Positions 8,955 through 18,597 of a stretch of DNA of 64,000 nt are shown here, piece by piece. Position numbers and translations under genes: made by a program. The stretch is taken from positions 62,001-126,000 of the forward strand of contig JAIYAN010000023.1 of NCBI GenBank assembly GCA_027489035.1. Direction: 5' to 3'. The notes below the pieces were generated by a model, which saw only the letters and a program-made list of their open reading frames with translations, did no database searches and was not told where the DNA came from. Every line of letters begins with the position of its first letter. The stretch's first letter is position 1. Origin of the DNA: Chitinophagaceae bacterium. GTDB lineage: Bacteria; Bacteroidota; Bacteroidia; Chitinophagales; Chitinophagaceae.

Positions 8955-10190
8955 ATGAAAAATTTTTTTAAAAGCTTTTTCTCTTTAGGTTTAATCCAAG
9001 TGTTTGGACTTTTAACTCCATTGATTTTAACGCCTTATATCATTCATAAAGTTGGTTTATCTGTTTTTGGTATTATTGCTACCGCTCAGAGCATTATTGT
9101 ATTTTTTAACCTCATTACGGAATTTGGATTTAATACAACTACCGTTAGAAATCTATCTCAACAAAAAAACAATCATGCGGAATCTGAAAAAATCGTAACC
9201 ACTGTTTTTTATTTAAAGTTAATCTTACTCTTCATAGCATTCGGGGTATACTTCGCCTTGATTTATTGGGTTCCAAACTTTAAAAATCATTTTGGCATTT
9301 TTTTGCTCAGCTTTTCAATGGTAATTGGACAAACCTTGCTTCCAATTTGGTTTTATCAAGGAACAGAAAAAATAAGTAAGACCACCATTCCTATTCTTAT
9401 TTTTAAATTATTGAGTGTTGCACTCATTTTTATTTGTATAAAAAAACCAGAAGACGCGTTGTATGTAAATTTGATTTATGGTTTTTGTAACCTTTGTGCT
9501 GGTGTTTATTTATACATCTACATTTTTAAAAACTATAATTTTTCATTGAAGCATGTACAATTTTCAAATATTGTAAATGAACTTAATGAAAATATGGCCA
9601 TGTTTTTATCCAATGTGAGTATTGTAGCTTATGCCAATTCTACAATTATAATTTTAAGTTTTTTTATTTCTCCTGTAGCCTTAGGTGTTTATGGAGTGAT
9701 TGACAAAATTTTACAACTAATGAAATCCGTGCTTGTGTTGGTTCACAATTCTGTTTATCCCATGATTTGTAATATCGTAAAATTTGAGAAAGAAACCTTA
9801 ATTGGTTTTTTAAAGAAGATATATTTAATCCTATGGATCTTGGTTTTTTCAGGATCTGTTTTTCTTTATTTTTTCCCTAATTTAATTCTTGGTTATTTCA
9901 TTGATAACCCAAGTGAAGGCTCAAACTATTTAAAGTACCTTGGATTTTTAATTTTTATCGTTAGTCTTAATATGCCTTTCAACCAAAGTTTGCTGGCATT
10001 AAAAAAAGATTGGCTGGTTTTAAGAATTGTATTCTTTAGCTCCATTATTAGTTTGCTAATGAACTTTTTAATTGTACCCAAATTCGGCGTAAATGGTTCT
10101 ATTTTAACGATGTTCGTTACAGAAACAATTGTTACCTGTTCATTTATTTATTGTTTTTTAAAAACAGATTTAATTAAAATTCAAAAATAA
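8955..10190 (+). CDS. Wzx-like polysaccharide flippase (MATE/MOP superfamily)
   Basis: A 411-aa, very hydrophobic protein with about 12 membrane segments. The amphipathic N-terminus (FFKSFFSLGLIQVFGLLTPLILTPYIIHKVG) is the conserved first helix of O-antigen and capsule repeat-unit flippases. It lies between two glycosyltransferase genes and ends 7 bp before the next one. It is inferred to move undecaprenyl-linked oligosaccharide across the inner membrane. No Wzy polymerase was recognised within the window. Confidence 0.87.
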   Translation: MKNFFKSFFSLGLIQVFGLLTPLILTPYIIHKVGLSVFGIIATAQSIIVFFNLITEFGFNTTTVRNLSQQKNNHAESEKIVTTVFYLKLILLFIAFGVYFALIYWVPNFKNHFGIFLLSFSMVIGQTLLPIWFYQGTEKISKTTIPILIFKLLSVALIFICIKKPEDALYVNLIYGFCNLCAGVYLYIYIFKNYNFSLKHVQFSNIVNELNENMAMFLSNVSIVAYANSTIIILSFFISPVALGVYGVIDKILQLMKSVLVLVHNSVYPMICNIVKFEKETLIGFLKKIYLILWILVFSGSVFLYFFPNLILGYFIDNPSEGSNYLKYLGFLIFIVSLNMPFNQSLLALKKDWLVLRIVFFSSIISLLMNFLIVPKFGVNGSILTMFVTETIVTCSFIYCFLKTDLIKIQK

Positions 10191-10197
10191 ATCCAGT

Positions 10198-11064
10198 ATG
10201 AAAATTTGCTCGGTTACCATTTTATTTCACCCAGAAGAATCTGTAAAATTTAATGTGGCCAGTTATTTGCATGCTGTTGAATTAGCGTACATCATAGACA
10301 ATACAGAAAGTGCAGCAATAAACAATCGTGCATTATTTGATGGGGTAGCAGGAGCAGAAAAAATTGTATTTATAAAAAACGAATCCAATTTAGGCATTGG
10401 AAAATCTTTAAACATCGCATTTCAAATGGCTGTTGATGCTGGATTTGATTGGATGTTGACCATGGATCAGGATTCTAATTTTAATGGAAATTCTTTTTTT
10501 GAATTAGCAGCAACAAAGTATAAAGACAAAAGTATCGGAATAATTGGCGCATCAGCACATCAAAATATGCCTTTCAAAAATGCTTTTGATGAAAATTTTA
10601 ATCGCAATCTTTTTTTGATCACTTCCGGAAATTTAGTTCAAGTAAATGCTTGGCAAAAAGTTGGCGGCTATAATGAAAAATTATTCATTGATGAAGTGGA
10701 TACAGATTTTTGTTTGAGGTTACAGAAAATGAATTTCAACATTTTAAGTACAAAAGAAAATCATCTGCAACATAAACTGGGTAACACCTTCAATGTAAAA
10801 ATTCCCTTTGCTAAAAACGCATGGCCAATTGGCATACACGCTCCGTTTAGAATGTATTATATTACAAGGAATGGATTGTTTATGACTAAAAAATATGCAT
10901 TTAGCCATCCTAAATATGCGCTGTATCGAGTAAAAAGTTTAATGGCCAAGTTTTTATTTATCGTATTTTTTTACCCCAATAAATCACAATACTTTAAAAG
11001 TTTTTTTGGCGGTGTGAAAGATTTTGCGCTGGCGAAATATGGAGCGCGCAGTACAAGTAATTGA
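10198..11064 (+). CDS. Glycosyltransferase family 2, rhamnosyltransferase-like
   Basis: A 288-aa GT-A enzyme. The N-terminus MKICSVTILFHPEESV and the NESNLGIGKSLNIAFQMAVDAGFDW segment are typical of the RfbN/WsaF-like rhamnosyltransferase group. The metal-binding motif is MDQDS at residues 89-93, and DEVDTDFCLR provides the later acidic motif. It is the last gene of the flippase operon, 7 bp after wzx. The intergenic space that follows is AT-rich and ends in a strong terminator. The specific sugar is inferred from family resemblance only. Confidence 0.85.
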   Translation: MKICSVTILFHPEESVKFNVASYLHAVELAYIIDNTESAAINNRALFDGVAGAEKIVFIKNESNLGIGKSLNIAFQMAVDAGFDWMLTMDQDSNFNGNSFFELAATKYKDKSIGIIGASAHQNMPFKNAFDENFNRNLFLITSGNLVQVNAWQKVGGYNEKLFIDEVDTDFCLRLQKMNFNILSTKENHLQHKLGNTFNVKIPFAKNAWPIGIHAPFRMYYITRNGLFMTKKYAFSHPKYALYRVKSLMAKFLFIVFFYPNKSQYFKSFFGGVKDFALAKYGARSTSN

Positions 11065-11338
11065 TCCATTTAAACATATTGAATTGGCTTAGCCTCATTA
11101 ACAGCTCAAGCATTTAGATTCTAATCAAAATATTTATTATTAAAAATAATTATAATAAATTAATGCAGCATTGGCTTTCATTTTAAATATGACAACAATA
11201 ACTTCAAATAAAATATTTATTTTGGGTGCATTACACAATAATTCAAGCATTTATTCGCTTATGTAGAAACAAAAATAAAATAACCTAAAATAATAACACC
11301 TCATTAAACATTCTTTTGTTAGGAACTACAGGTCAAAC
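11065..11338. other. AT-rich intergenic region, no gene seen
   Basis: About 270 bases between the end of the polysaccharide operon and a strong terminator. It is very AT-rich and lacks a -7 box with a following start codon. A 25-codon reading frame near 11188 has no other support. No repeat module of the kinds found elsewhere was noticed. Confidence 0.5.
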
Positions 11339-11368
11339 AAAAAGCCCCGGTATTGGACGGGGCTTTTT
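11339..11368. terminator. Bidirectional intrinsic terminator
   Basis: Nine-base arms AAAGCCCCG and CGGGGCTTT enclose an eight-base loop, with A-rich sequence on the left and T-rich on the right. It can end both the plus-strand polysaccharide operon and the minus-strand prfA-tatC-rpiB-peptidase operon. Confidence 0.85.
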
Positions 11369-11385
11369 AATTTTTATTTCGATTT

Positions 11386-12960
11386 TTAATCTTTTGGTAT
11401 AGATTTATTTCTTTTAAGCATTTTTTCTCGATTTGCCATTTCCCAAGCGGTATAAAAAATCATCTGTGCTCTTTTTTGAAATAGTGGCCAATTGATTTTA
11501 TCTACATCATCGGTTGGTTGATGATAATCTGCTAGAAGCATACCATCATAAAAAAACAATACCGGTACACCTTTACGGGCAAAATTATAATGATCGCTGC
11601 GGTAATAAATTCTATTTGGATCGTTGGGATCATCAAATTTATAATCCAATACAAGATTTGTATATTTTTTGTTCATGCCTTCGTTAACTACTGGTAGCTC
11701 CGAACTTATTTTATCGTGCCCAACAACATATACATAATTTAATGTGTCTGCAGTTTTTCTTTCTGTATCAACCCTACCAATCATATCTGTATTTAAATCA
11801 ACGCTGGTTTTTTCTAAAGGAAATAATGGATGGTCGGAATAATATTCACTTCCCCACAATCCTTTTTCTTCGCCACTAACGGTCATGAATACCATTGTTC
11901 TTCTTGGACCATGACCATCTTTCTTAGCCTGAGCAAATGCTTGTGCCATCTGCATTACCGTTACCGTTCCACTTCCATCATCATCTGCCCCATTGTAAAT
12001 AACCCCATCTTGAATACCTAAATGATCGTAATGTGCTGTAAGAAAAACATACTCATCTTTTTTATCAGATCCTTCTACAACACCCAATACATTACTGGCG
12101 TTTACAGAACCCGATGATTTTTGAAAATCAAATGTTGAGGTAATTGAAAAAGATTTTTTGAGCTCATTTAAAAGCATAAACTTTTTGGCTGCATCTATAA
12201 TATTATCAAAATCATCACCGATTATTTTTTTACCCGCCTCGTGACTGATATATGCATAACTCATTGCACTTTCTTGTACTTCATTTTCATTATTTGAATT
12301 GAAAGAAAAACCCGTTTTGCTGTTTCTCATAATCATTCCCTTGCTGAAAGTTGACATTGATTTATCAATAATTAATGCACCTACAGCTCCTTTATCCTTG
12401 GCCGTTTGCAGTTTAAAATCCAAATCCCATGTTACATCATCTTTGTTTGCCCTTAAAAAAAACTTATCTTTTTTCTTGGGTTCACCAGTAATCATTACCA
12501 CTAATTTTCCAGCAACAATGATGTTTGTATAATCTGAATATTGCGAATCATCAATGCCATAACCAACAAATACAATTTCATTTGACGTAAAATGATTCGT
12601 TTTGTTTTTTGAAATTGGGCATATGAAATCCTTTCCGTAATTCCATTTTTCATTTGAAATCGATAAAGAACTTGAAATAACTGAATCAAATTTTAATGGA
12701 AAGAATTGTTGATACCCATTTAATTCTGCGATTGGTTTTAGTCCAATTGCTTTAAAGTGCTGTTCAATGTATGCCGCTGCTTTTCTTTGTCCTTCTGTAC
12801 CTGTTTCACGGCCTTCCATGCTATCACTTGCAATGATGGTTAAATGTTTTTTTAAGGTATTTATGTTAATGAATCTAGCATATTTCGCTTCAATTGGGTT
12901 TTGAGCAAATCCCAAAATTGAGACCATCATTAAACAAACAGAGGAGATGATTTTTTTCAT
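11386..12960 (-). CDS. M28-family metallopeptidase, secreted
   Basis: A 524-aa zinc aminopeptidase-like protein. Residues 1-19 are a Sec signal peptide ending in GFAQ. A PA-like insert occupies roughly residues 110-270. The M28 catalytic region shows the zinc-binding His-x-Asp in TAHYDHLG, the bridging Asp in NGADDDGSG, the catalytic Glu pair in VSGEEKGLWGS, an Asp in NTDMIGR, and the last His in YRSDHYNFARKGVP. It probably trims peptides in the periplasm or outside the cell. It is the last gene of the prfA-tatC-rpiB run, 10 bp after rpiB, with the bidirectional terminator just beyond. Confidence 0.92.
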   Translation of the reverse strand: MKKIISSVCLMMVSILGFAQNPIEAKYARFININTLKKHLTIIASDSMEGRETGTEGQRKAAAYIEQHFKAIGLKPIAELNGYQQFFPLKFDSVISSSLSISNEKWNYGKDFICPISKNKTNHFTSNEIVFVGYGIDDSQYSDYTNIIVAGKLVVMITGEPKKKDKFFLRANKDDVTWDLDFKLQTAKDKGAVGALIIDKSMSTFSKGMIMRNSKTGFSFNSNNENEVQESAMSYAYISHEAGKKIIGDDFDNIIDAAKKFMLLNELKKSFSITSTFDFQKSSGSVNASNVLGVVEGSDKKDEYVFLTAHYDHLGIQDGVIYNGADDDGSGTVTVMQMAQAFAQAKKDGHGPRRTMVFMTVSGEEKGLWGSEYYSDHPLFPLEKTSVDLNTDMIGRVDTERKTADTLNYVYVVGHDKISSELPVVNEGMNKKYTNLVLDYKFDDPNDPNRIYYRSDHYNFARKGVPVLFFYDGMLLADYHQPTDDVDKINWPLFQKRAQMIFYTAWEMANREKMLKRNKSIPKD

Positions 12961-12970
12961 AAAATAATTA

Positions 12971-13423
12971 TTAGTTGCAATTAATTTTTAAAACCCTTTT
13001 TTCATGACGTCCGCCTTCAAATGCTGTTTGCATAAAAATATTCACCATATTTTCAGCTTCATCCATTTGAACAAAACGTGCTGGTATACAAATGATATTG
13101 GCGTTATTGTGTAAACGAGCCAATTCTGCGATTTCATTTTTCCAACAAATGGCAGCTCTAATACCAGCATGTTTATTCGCAGTGATTGCTACACCATTTG
13201 CGCTGCCACAAATTAAAATTCCAAAACCAGTTTCATTGGTTTCAACAGATTGAGCTACAGGATGTGCATAATCCGGATAGTCAACAGAATCATTGGTGTA
13301 TGTGCCAAAGTCTTTTACGGAGTAATTATTTTTTTCTAAAAAAGCAATCAATGCGGCTTTATAATCTAGTCCTGCATGATCGCAGCCAATGGCGATGGGT
13401 TTTTGTAAATCAAATGCGTACAT
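12971..13423 (-). CDS. rpiB: Ribose-5-phosphate isomerase B
   Basis: RpiB interconverts ribose-5-phosphate and ribulose-5-phosphate. The 150-aa protein has the family opening IAIGCDHAGLDYK, the DYPDYAHP segment, the catalytic Cys in ILICGSANGV and the NIICIPAR motif. It lies between tatC (48 bp upstream) and the M28 peptidase (10 bp downstream) on the minus strand, probably in one transcript. Confidence 0.95.
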   Translation of the reverse strand: MYAFDLQKPIAIGCDHAGLDYKAALIAFLEKNNYSVKDFGTYTNDSVDYPDYAHPVAQSVETNETGFGILICGSANGVAITANKHAGIRAAICWKNEIAELARLHNNANIICIPARFVQMDEAENMVNIFMQTAFEGGRHEKRVLKINCN

Positions 13424-13471
13424 TATTTTTAGGTTTGGTTTTTATTTTAAAAAGTAAAATGTAAAAATTGA

Positions 13472-14350
13472 CTAACTCCACTCTTTTTCTTCTTTAGCTT
13501 TTTTCTTGTCTACACTTGCTGCTATAAATACGCTTATCTCATAGAGTAAAAGTAAAGGAATTGCAACAATAACCTGACTAGTCCAATCTGGTGAAGGGGT
13601 TATAACAGCAGCTAAAATCAAAATAATTACAAATGCATATTTTCGATAATTTCTTAAAAAATCAGCTGTAATCAAACCGATTTTTGATAGGATATAAGCC
13701 AATACAGGTAGTTCAAAAGAAATGCCGCAGCCTAAAATGATGTTGTTTAACGTATCAATGTAATCGTCTAATGTGGGGATGTATTTATAAGCGCCTACAC
13801 TACCCAAACTAAAATTGGCTAAAAAATTAAACGTAAATGGAGCCAATAAAAAATAACCAAAAGCAGCTCCGGAAAAAAAACATAACGACACCCAGAAAAT
13901 ACTGCCTCTAGAGTATTTGATTTCTTTAGGAGAAAGAGCGGGCTTTATAAATCGCCAAAGTTCCCAAAACAAATAAGGAAATGTAATGATTAATCCACCA
14001 ATCATGGAAATAGAAACTGCAGCCATAAAAGGACCGCTAATTGTATTTCCTTGAAGTTGCAGGTTCATTGGAGGCATACAAAGCGAATCTCCAACGCCTA
14101 ATTTATGTCCGAGTTTGCAGAGTAAATCATAAGTAATAAAACCATTTTGTGCCGGAGCGAAAATGATATTATCAAACACCCAATCAATATTAGTAAAAAT
14201 GACAATTGCTGATAAAATCCAAACGATGGCCGAACGAACAACATGCCAACGAAGTGCTTCAAGATGTTCAACGAAACTCATTTCGGTAGCATTATCGTTA
14301 TTGAAACGACGCTTTAAAAATATTTTTTTATTCGTTTTATCGTTTGCCAA
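13472..14350 (-). CDS. tatC: Sec-independent protein translocase subunit TatC
   Basis: TatC binds twin-arginine signal peptides in the inner membrane. The protein has six predicted membrane helices. The conserved N-terminal MSFVEHLEALRWHVVRS motif precedes the first helix, and FWELWRFIKPALSPKE lies before the third. The loop between helices one and two is long (about residues 55-105). At 292 aa the protein is longer than E. coli TatC (258 aa), as is usual in Bacteroidota. No tatA gene is visible in the window. It sits 46 bp after prfA and 48 bp before rpiB on the minus strand. Confidence 0.95.
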   Translation of the reverse strand: MANDKTNKKIFLKRRFNNDNATEMSFVEHLEALRWHVVRSAIVWILSAIVIFTNIDWVFDNIIFAPAQNGFITYDLLCKLGHKLGVGDSLCMPPMNLQLQGNTISGPFMAAVSISMIGGLIITFPYLFWELWRFIKPALSPKEIKYSRGSIFWVSLCFFSGAAFGYFLLAPFTFNFLANFSLGSVGAYKYIPTLDDYIDTLNNIILGCGISFELPVLAYILSKIGLITADFLRNYRKYAFVIILILAAVITPSPDWTSQVIVAIPLLLLYEISVFIAASVDKKKAKEEKEWS

Positions 14351-14396
14351 TTAGCATTGATTTTAAGGCGATTTTTTTTAAAAGCCTATTGATTAT

Positions 14397-15464
14397 TTAT
14401 TGTTCCTGACTGGTTAATTTTTCTGCATTTTCAGCAAATTGAAGCGCTTCAATAAATTCCTGCACTTCACCATTAAGCACACTATCAAGATTATAAACCG
14501 TTAAGCCAATTCTATGATCGGTTACCCTTCCTTGTGGATAATTGTATGTTCTGATTTTTGCACTTCTATCTCCAGTACTAACCAAACTTTTTCTTTTATG
14601 CGAAATAGCTTCTTCTGCTTTACGCACTTCTTCATCATATAATTTGGTACGAAGCATGTCCATCGCTTTTTCGCGGTTACCCAACTGGCTTCTTTCTGTT
14701 TGACAAACCACTACGATACCCGTAGGCTTATGCGTTAGAAATACTTTTGTTTCTACTTTGTTTACGTTTTGTCCGCCGGCTCCACCACTTCGGGCGGTTT
14801 CCATTTTTACATCACTTTCTTTCAATTCAAAATCTACTTCTTCGGCTTCGGGCATTACCGCTACCGTAGCTGCACTGGTATGTACACGTCCGCTTGCTTC
14901 TGTATCAGGAACGCGCTGAACCCTATGAACGCCACTTTCAAATTTCAATGTACCATACACATCATCGCCAACCACTTCTAGCTGAACTTCCTTGTATCCG
15001 CCAACAGTACCTTCGCTTTCACTGAGTACTGAAGTTTTCCAACCTTTCTTTTCGCAGTATTTTAAATACATACGCAATAAATTACCAGCAAATAAAGAAG
15101 CTTCATCGCCACCGGTTCCAGCACGAATTTCTAAAATGGCATTTTTCTCATCATAAGGATCTTTTGGAATCAACAAGTTTCTAATCTGTTTTTCCAGATT
15201 ATCTTTTGTAATCTCTAATTCTGGCAATTCCATTTTTGCCATTTCACGCATCTCCTCATCATCCGAATTTAAAACCTCTTTATTGAATTCGATATCATCC
15301 AATACTTTTACATAAGCGTTTCTAACATCTACAATTTTACCCAAACTTCGATATTCTTTGCTCATTGCACTATACTTCTTGTTATCGCTAACAATTTCGG
15401 GATTAGTAAGTGCCACGCCAATATTATCAAATTTTGCCTTTATTGCATCCAGTTTATCTAACAT
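14397..15464 (-). CDS. prfA: Peptide chain release factor 1
   Basis: RF1 terminates translation at UAA and UAG. The 355-aa length, the [12 protein letters not shown] segment and the GGQ peptidyl-tRNA hydrolysis motif ([13 protein letters not shown], about residue 225) identify a class I release factor. The anticodon-like tripeptide is P-D-T in [15 protein letters not shown], fitting the RF1 P-x-T pattern rather than the RF2 S-P-F pattern. It heads the prfA-tatC-rpiB-peptidase run and is divergent from an amidohydrolase gene. Confidence 0.96.
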   Translation of the reverse strand: MLDKLDAIKAKFDNIGVALTNPEIVSDNKKYSAMSKEYRSLGKIVDVRNAYVKVLDDIEFNKEVLNSDDEEMREMAKMELPELEITKDNLEKQIRNLLIPKDPYDEKNAILEIRAGTGGDEASLFAGNLLRMYLKYCEKKGWKTSVLSESEGTVGGYKEVQLEVVGDDVYGTLKFESGVHRVQRVPDTEASGRVHTSAATVAVMPEAEEVDFELKESDVKMETARSGGAGGQNVNKVETKVFLTHKPTGIVVVCQTERSQLGNREKAMDMLRTKLYDEEVRKAEEAISHKRKSLVSTGDRSAKIRTYNYPQGRVTDHRIGLTVYNLDSVLNGEVQEFIEALQFAENAEKLTSQEQ

Positions 15465-15507
15465 AGTGTAATTTTAACTTTAATTGGTTTACCAAAACCA
15501 AGGCGTG

Positions 15508-15515
15508 CAAATTTA
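15508..15515 (-). promoter_or_regulatory. -7 box of prfA
   Basis: On the minus strand this reads TAAATTTG, an exact TAnnTTTG match. It predicts a leader of about 40 nt before the prfA ATG. Confidence 0.6.
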
Positions 15516-15535
15516 CAGTATATCAACCAATCATT

Positions 15536-16684
15536 TTGTATAGAAAATTAACAGCCACAAGAATTTTTAATGGTTACCAATATTTACCGGAAGGTTCTGC
15601 GCTTTTGGTAGATGAAAATGGTAGAATTGTAGATGTTTTACCAGAAACAGAAGCTGGAAATGAGGTCGAATTTTTTGAAGGCACGCTATCTCCGGGGTTT
15701 ATAAACTGCCATTGTCATTTGGAATTATCCCATCTGAAAGGGAAAATAGAAAAAAATACGGGCTTGATTGATTTTTTGGGAAAGATTATGGTGGAACGAA
15801 ATGCCACGGATTTAGAAATATCAACAGCAATTGCGTCAGCAGAAAGTGAAATGCTTCAAAATGGCATTTTGGCGGTAGGGGACATTTGTAATAACGTTAA
15901 TACTATTACACAAAAAACAAAGCAGCATTTATTTTATCATAATTTTATTGAAGTGGCGGGTTTTCCAGAGGAAATGGCAAATCCTCGTTTTGAAAAAATA
16001 TTAGAGGTTTATCATCAATTCAAAACGCATTTTTCAAAATCATCTATTGTTCCGCATGCGCCATATTCTGTTTCAACTGCGCTTTTACAAAAAATAGTGG
16101 ACTTTGAAGATAACAACCTCATTAGCATTCACAATCAAGAAACCATAGAAGAAACTATTTTGTATCAACAAAAATCAGGCGGGTTTGCTGATTTTTATAG
16201 TCGATTCAACATTTCAATGGATTCATTTGAACCAAAAGGCAAAAGCAGTTTGCAAGATATTTTGCCTCAATTTAAAATCAACCAGCCGCTAATATTGGTA
16301 CACAATGTGTTTACCGAAGAAGCAGATGTGCAATACGCCAAATCTTTTTATGGCGATTTAATTTCGAATTTGTATTTCTGTCTTTGTCCGAATGCCAATT
16401 TATACATCAGCAATCGCTTACCAAATGTGGAGATGCTATTTAATAACAACTGCAATTTTGTAATTGGTACGGATAGTTTGGCTTCGAATGATCAGCTTTG
16501 TATTTATAATGAAATCAACGTTTTAAAAAAACATTTTCCGTTTATTCCTATGGAAAATTTGCTGCAGTGGGCAACGATAAATGGTGCGCGGGCATTACAA
16601 GTTGATGATATTTATGGCAGTTTTGAAAAAGGAAAAACGCCAGGTGTTTTGTTGTTGGGGGAAGGAGTGATGCGGATTGTGTAA
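15536..16684 (+). CDS. Amidohydrolase (deaminase-like, metal-dependent)
   Basis: A 382-aa TIM-barrel amidohydrolase with the N-terminal beta-sandwich strand (ILxDENGRIVDV-type). Metal-binding motifs are visible: HxH in NCHCHLELSHLKG, a His in VPHAPYSVS, HNQETIEET, and the Asp in IGTDSLASND. The GTDSxxSND pattern resembles S-adenosylhomocysteine / aminodeoxyfutalosine deaminases, so a role in futalosine-type menaquinone synthesis is possible but unproven here. The start is TTG: no ATG is close and the fold needs these residues. The sequence TCATTTTG overlapping the start is one base from a -7 box, so the promoter position is unclear. Confidence 0.82.
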   Translation: MYRKLTATRIFNGYQYLPEGSALLVDENGRIVDVLPETEAGNEVEFFEGTLSPGFINCHCHLELSHLKGKIEKNTGLIDFLGKIMVERNATDLEISTAIASAESEMLQNGILAVGDICNNVNTITQKTKQHLFYHNFIEVAGFPEEMANPRFEKILEVYHQFKTHFSKSSIVPHAPYSVSTALLQKIVDFEDNNLISIHNQETIEETILYQQKSGGFADFYSRFNISMDSFEPKGKSSLQDILPQFKINQPLILVHNVFTEEADVQYAKSFYGDLISNLYFCLCPNANLYISNRLPNVEMLFNNNCNFVIGTDSLASNDQLCIYNEINVLKKHFPFIPMENLLQWATINGARALQVDDIYGSFEKGKTPGVLLLGEGVMRIV

Positions 16685-16695
16685 GGAGGTGGATT

Positions 16696-16992
16696 TTAGA
16701 AACACGAAGTCACGAAGGTTTAAGGGTTTAAATTGCTGCGCGGGTTTAATGGTTTCAACCGTTGGTGGATGTGATTGCAAATTATCGATGTACCTTAAAC
16801 CATTAAATATTAAACCAGCGAAGCGCTTTAACCCTTCTACTATAATCGTAATGCTGGATTGGATTTGAATCCAATTTAATCTGCCATGACACCGTTTAGG
16901 AAACCGGCGCCAATATTGATAATATTGAACAAAAAAAATGTCGATTAACCTTTAAACCATTAAACCCTTAAACCAGCGAAGCGATTTAAACC
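16696..16992. repeat. Composite intergenic repeat between convergent genes
   Basis: This fills the gap between the amidohydrolase and lysS. It holds ACACGAAG units (16700-16717), TTTAA heptamers in both orientations (16713-16758, 16793-16834 and 16947-16992, the last two with CCAGCGAAGCG caps), a partial copy of a GGTTTCAACCG palindrome (16750-16768), and a perfect eight-base inverted repeat ATTGGATT/AATCCAAT at 16858-16875. No gene is seen. Confidence 0.75.
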
Positions 16993-17000
16993 TCCACGTC

Positions 17001-18524
17001 CTACCCATTATTCTCCGGTCTCATCATCGGGAAGAACAACACATCTTGAATGCTATGCTGATTCGTTAACAACATACAGATTCTGTCAATTCCAAAGCCA
17101 ATACCACTTGTTGGCGGCATGCCGTATTCTAATGCTCTTAAAAAATCATGGTCGATAAACATCGCTTCATCATCACCTCTTTCCATTAATTTAACTTGTT
17201 CTTCAAAACGCTCACGTTGCTCGATAGGGTCGTTTAACTCGCTATAGGCGTTTGCAATTTCTTTTCCATTTACCATTAATTCAAAACGCTCTACCAATCC
17301 GGGTTTGCTGCGATGCTTTTTTGTAAGCGGACTCATCTCTACGGGATAATCAGTAATGAATGTTGGTTGTATATAATGGCCTTCACATTTTTCACCAAAA
17401 ATCTCATCAATCAATTTGCCTTTACCCCATTTTGCATCGGCATGTAATCCCAATTTTACACAAACCTCTCTAATGCCTGCTTCATCCATTTCACTGATAT
17501 CAAAACCTGTATGTTCTTTAATGGCATCATACATGGTTATTCTTTTGAAAGGAGCTTTGAAACTGATTTCTTTATCACCAACCGTACATGTAGATGTTCC
17601 ATTAACGGCAATTGCAGCATGTTCCAGCATTTGCTCTGTGGTATCCATCATCCACTCGTAATCTTTATACGCCACATAAAATTCTAATACCGTAAACTCA
17701 GGATTGTGTGTTCTATCCATGCCTTCATTTCTGAAGTTTCTGCTGAATTCATACACCCATTCAAAACCACCAACAATCAATCTTTTTAAATAAAGTTCAT
17801 TGGCAATACGCATATACATTGGCACGTCCAACGCATTGTGATGTGTAGTAAAAGGACGCGCCGCAGCACCACCAGGAATACTTTGCAATACAGGCGTATC
17901 TACTTCCAGCGCACCGCGATCATTTAAAAAGCTACGTACCGCATTGATGAATTTCGTACGTTTTACAAATACATCTTTTACGCCAGGATTCACAATCAAA
18001 TCTGCATAACGCTGTCTGTATCTGAATTCCGGATCTGTAACCTCATCGAATGACTCGCCATCTTTTTCTTTAACGATTGGCAAAGGACGTAATGCTTTAC
18101 TCAAAATGGTAAACTCACGTACATGAATAGAGGTTTCTCCGGTTTTTGTGGTAAACACATATCCTTTAATGCCTACGAAATCGCCAATGTCGATTAATTT
18201 TTTCCAAACTTGTTGAAAAAGTGATTTGTCTTCGCCGGGGCAGATATCATCTTGCTTAATATAAAATTGAATTTTTCCAGTACCGTCCTGCATCACCGCA
18301 AAATTGGCTTTACCCATATCGCGTACACTCATGATTCTACCAGCAACACATACGTCGGCAAAATCAGCTTTGTTTTCTTCGCCTTTATAATTTGCTTTGA
18401 TAAATTCAGCAGTAGTATTTACCGGATACAATGCTGCCGGATATGGATCGATGCCCAAATTTTCAAGTTCAGTTTTCTTTTCTCTACGGATGATTTCTTG
18501 TTCCGACAAATGCTGTGTACTCAT
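17001..18524 (-). CDS. lysS: Lysyl-tRNA synthetase, class II
   Basis: LysRS charges tRNA-Lys. The 507-aa protein has an N-terminal OB-fold anticodon-binding domain (about residues 60-170, with VAGRIMSVRDMGKANFAVMQD). The class II catalytic domain shows motif 2 (FRNEGMDRTHNPEFT) and motif 3 (GIGFGIDRICMLLT). Length and order are standard. A -7 box 27 bp upstream gives it its own promoter. It converges on the amidohydrolase across a repeat-rich gap. Confidence 0.97.
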   Translation of the reverse strand: MSTQHLSEQEIIRREKKTELENLGIDPYPAALYPVNTTAEFIKANYKGEENKADFADVCVAGRIMSVRDMGKANFAVMQDGTGKIQFYIKQDDICPGEDKSLFQQVWKKLIDIGDFVGIKGYVFTTKTGETSIHVREFTILSKALRPLPIVKEKDGESFDEVTDPEFRYRQRYADLIVNPGVKDVFVKRTKFINAVRSFLNDRGALEVDTPVLQSIPGGAAARPFTTHHNALDVPMYMRIANELYLKRLIVGGFEWVYEFSRNFRNEGMDRTHNPEFTVLEFYVAYKDYEWMMDTTEQMLEHAAIAVNGTSTCTVGDKEISFKAPFKRITMYDAIKEHTGFDISEMDEAGIREVCVKLGLHADAKWGKGKLIDEIFGEKCEGHYIQPTFITDYPVEMSPLTKKHRSKPGLVERFELMVNGKEIANAYSELNDPIEQRERFEEQVKLMERGDDEAMFIDHDFLRALEYGMPPTSGIGFGIDRICMLLTNQHSIQDVLFFPMMRPENNG

Positions 18525-18550
18525 AACTATATTAAACGTTTAAAGAGGCA

Positions 18551-18558
18551 CAAAGGTA
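18551..18558 (-). promoter_or_regulatory. -7 box of lysS
   Basis: On the minus strand this reads TACCTTTG, an exact TAnnTTTG match, giving a leader of about 23 nt. Confidence 0.6.
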
Positions 18559-18597
18559 AACCAAGAAAAGCAGTAAATGAATATGAATTATAGAAAA

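Noticed and set aside
11188-11265. 25-codon plus-strand frame before the terminator at 11339
   Set aside because: No promoter, no signal peptide and no neighbour on the same strand supports it.
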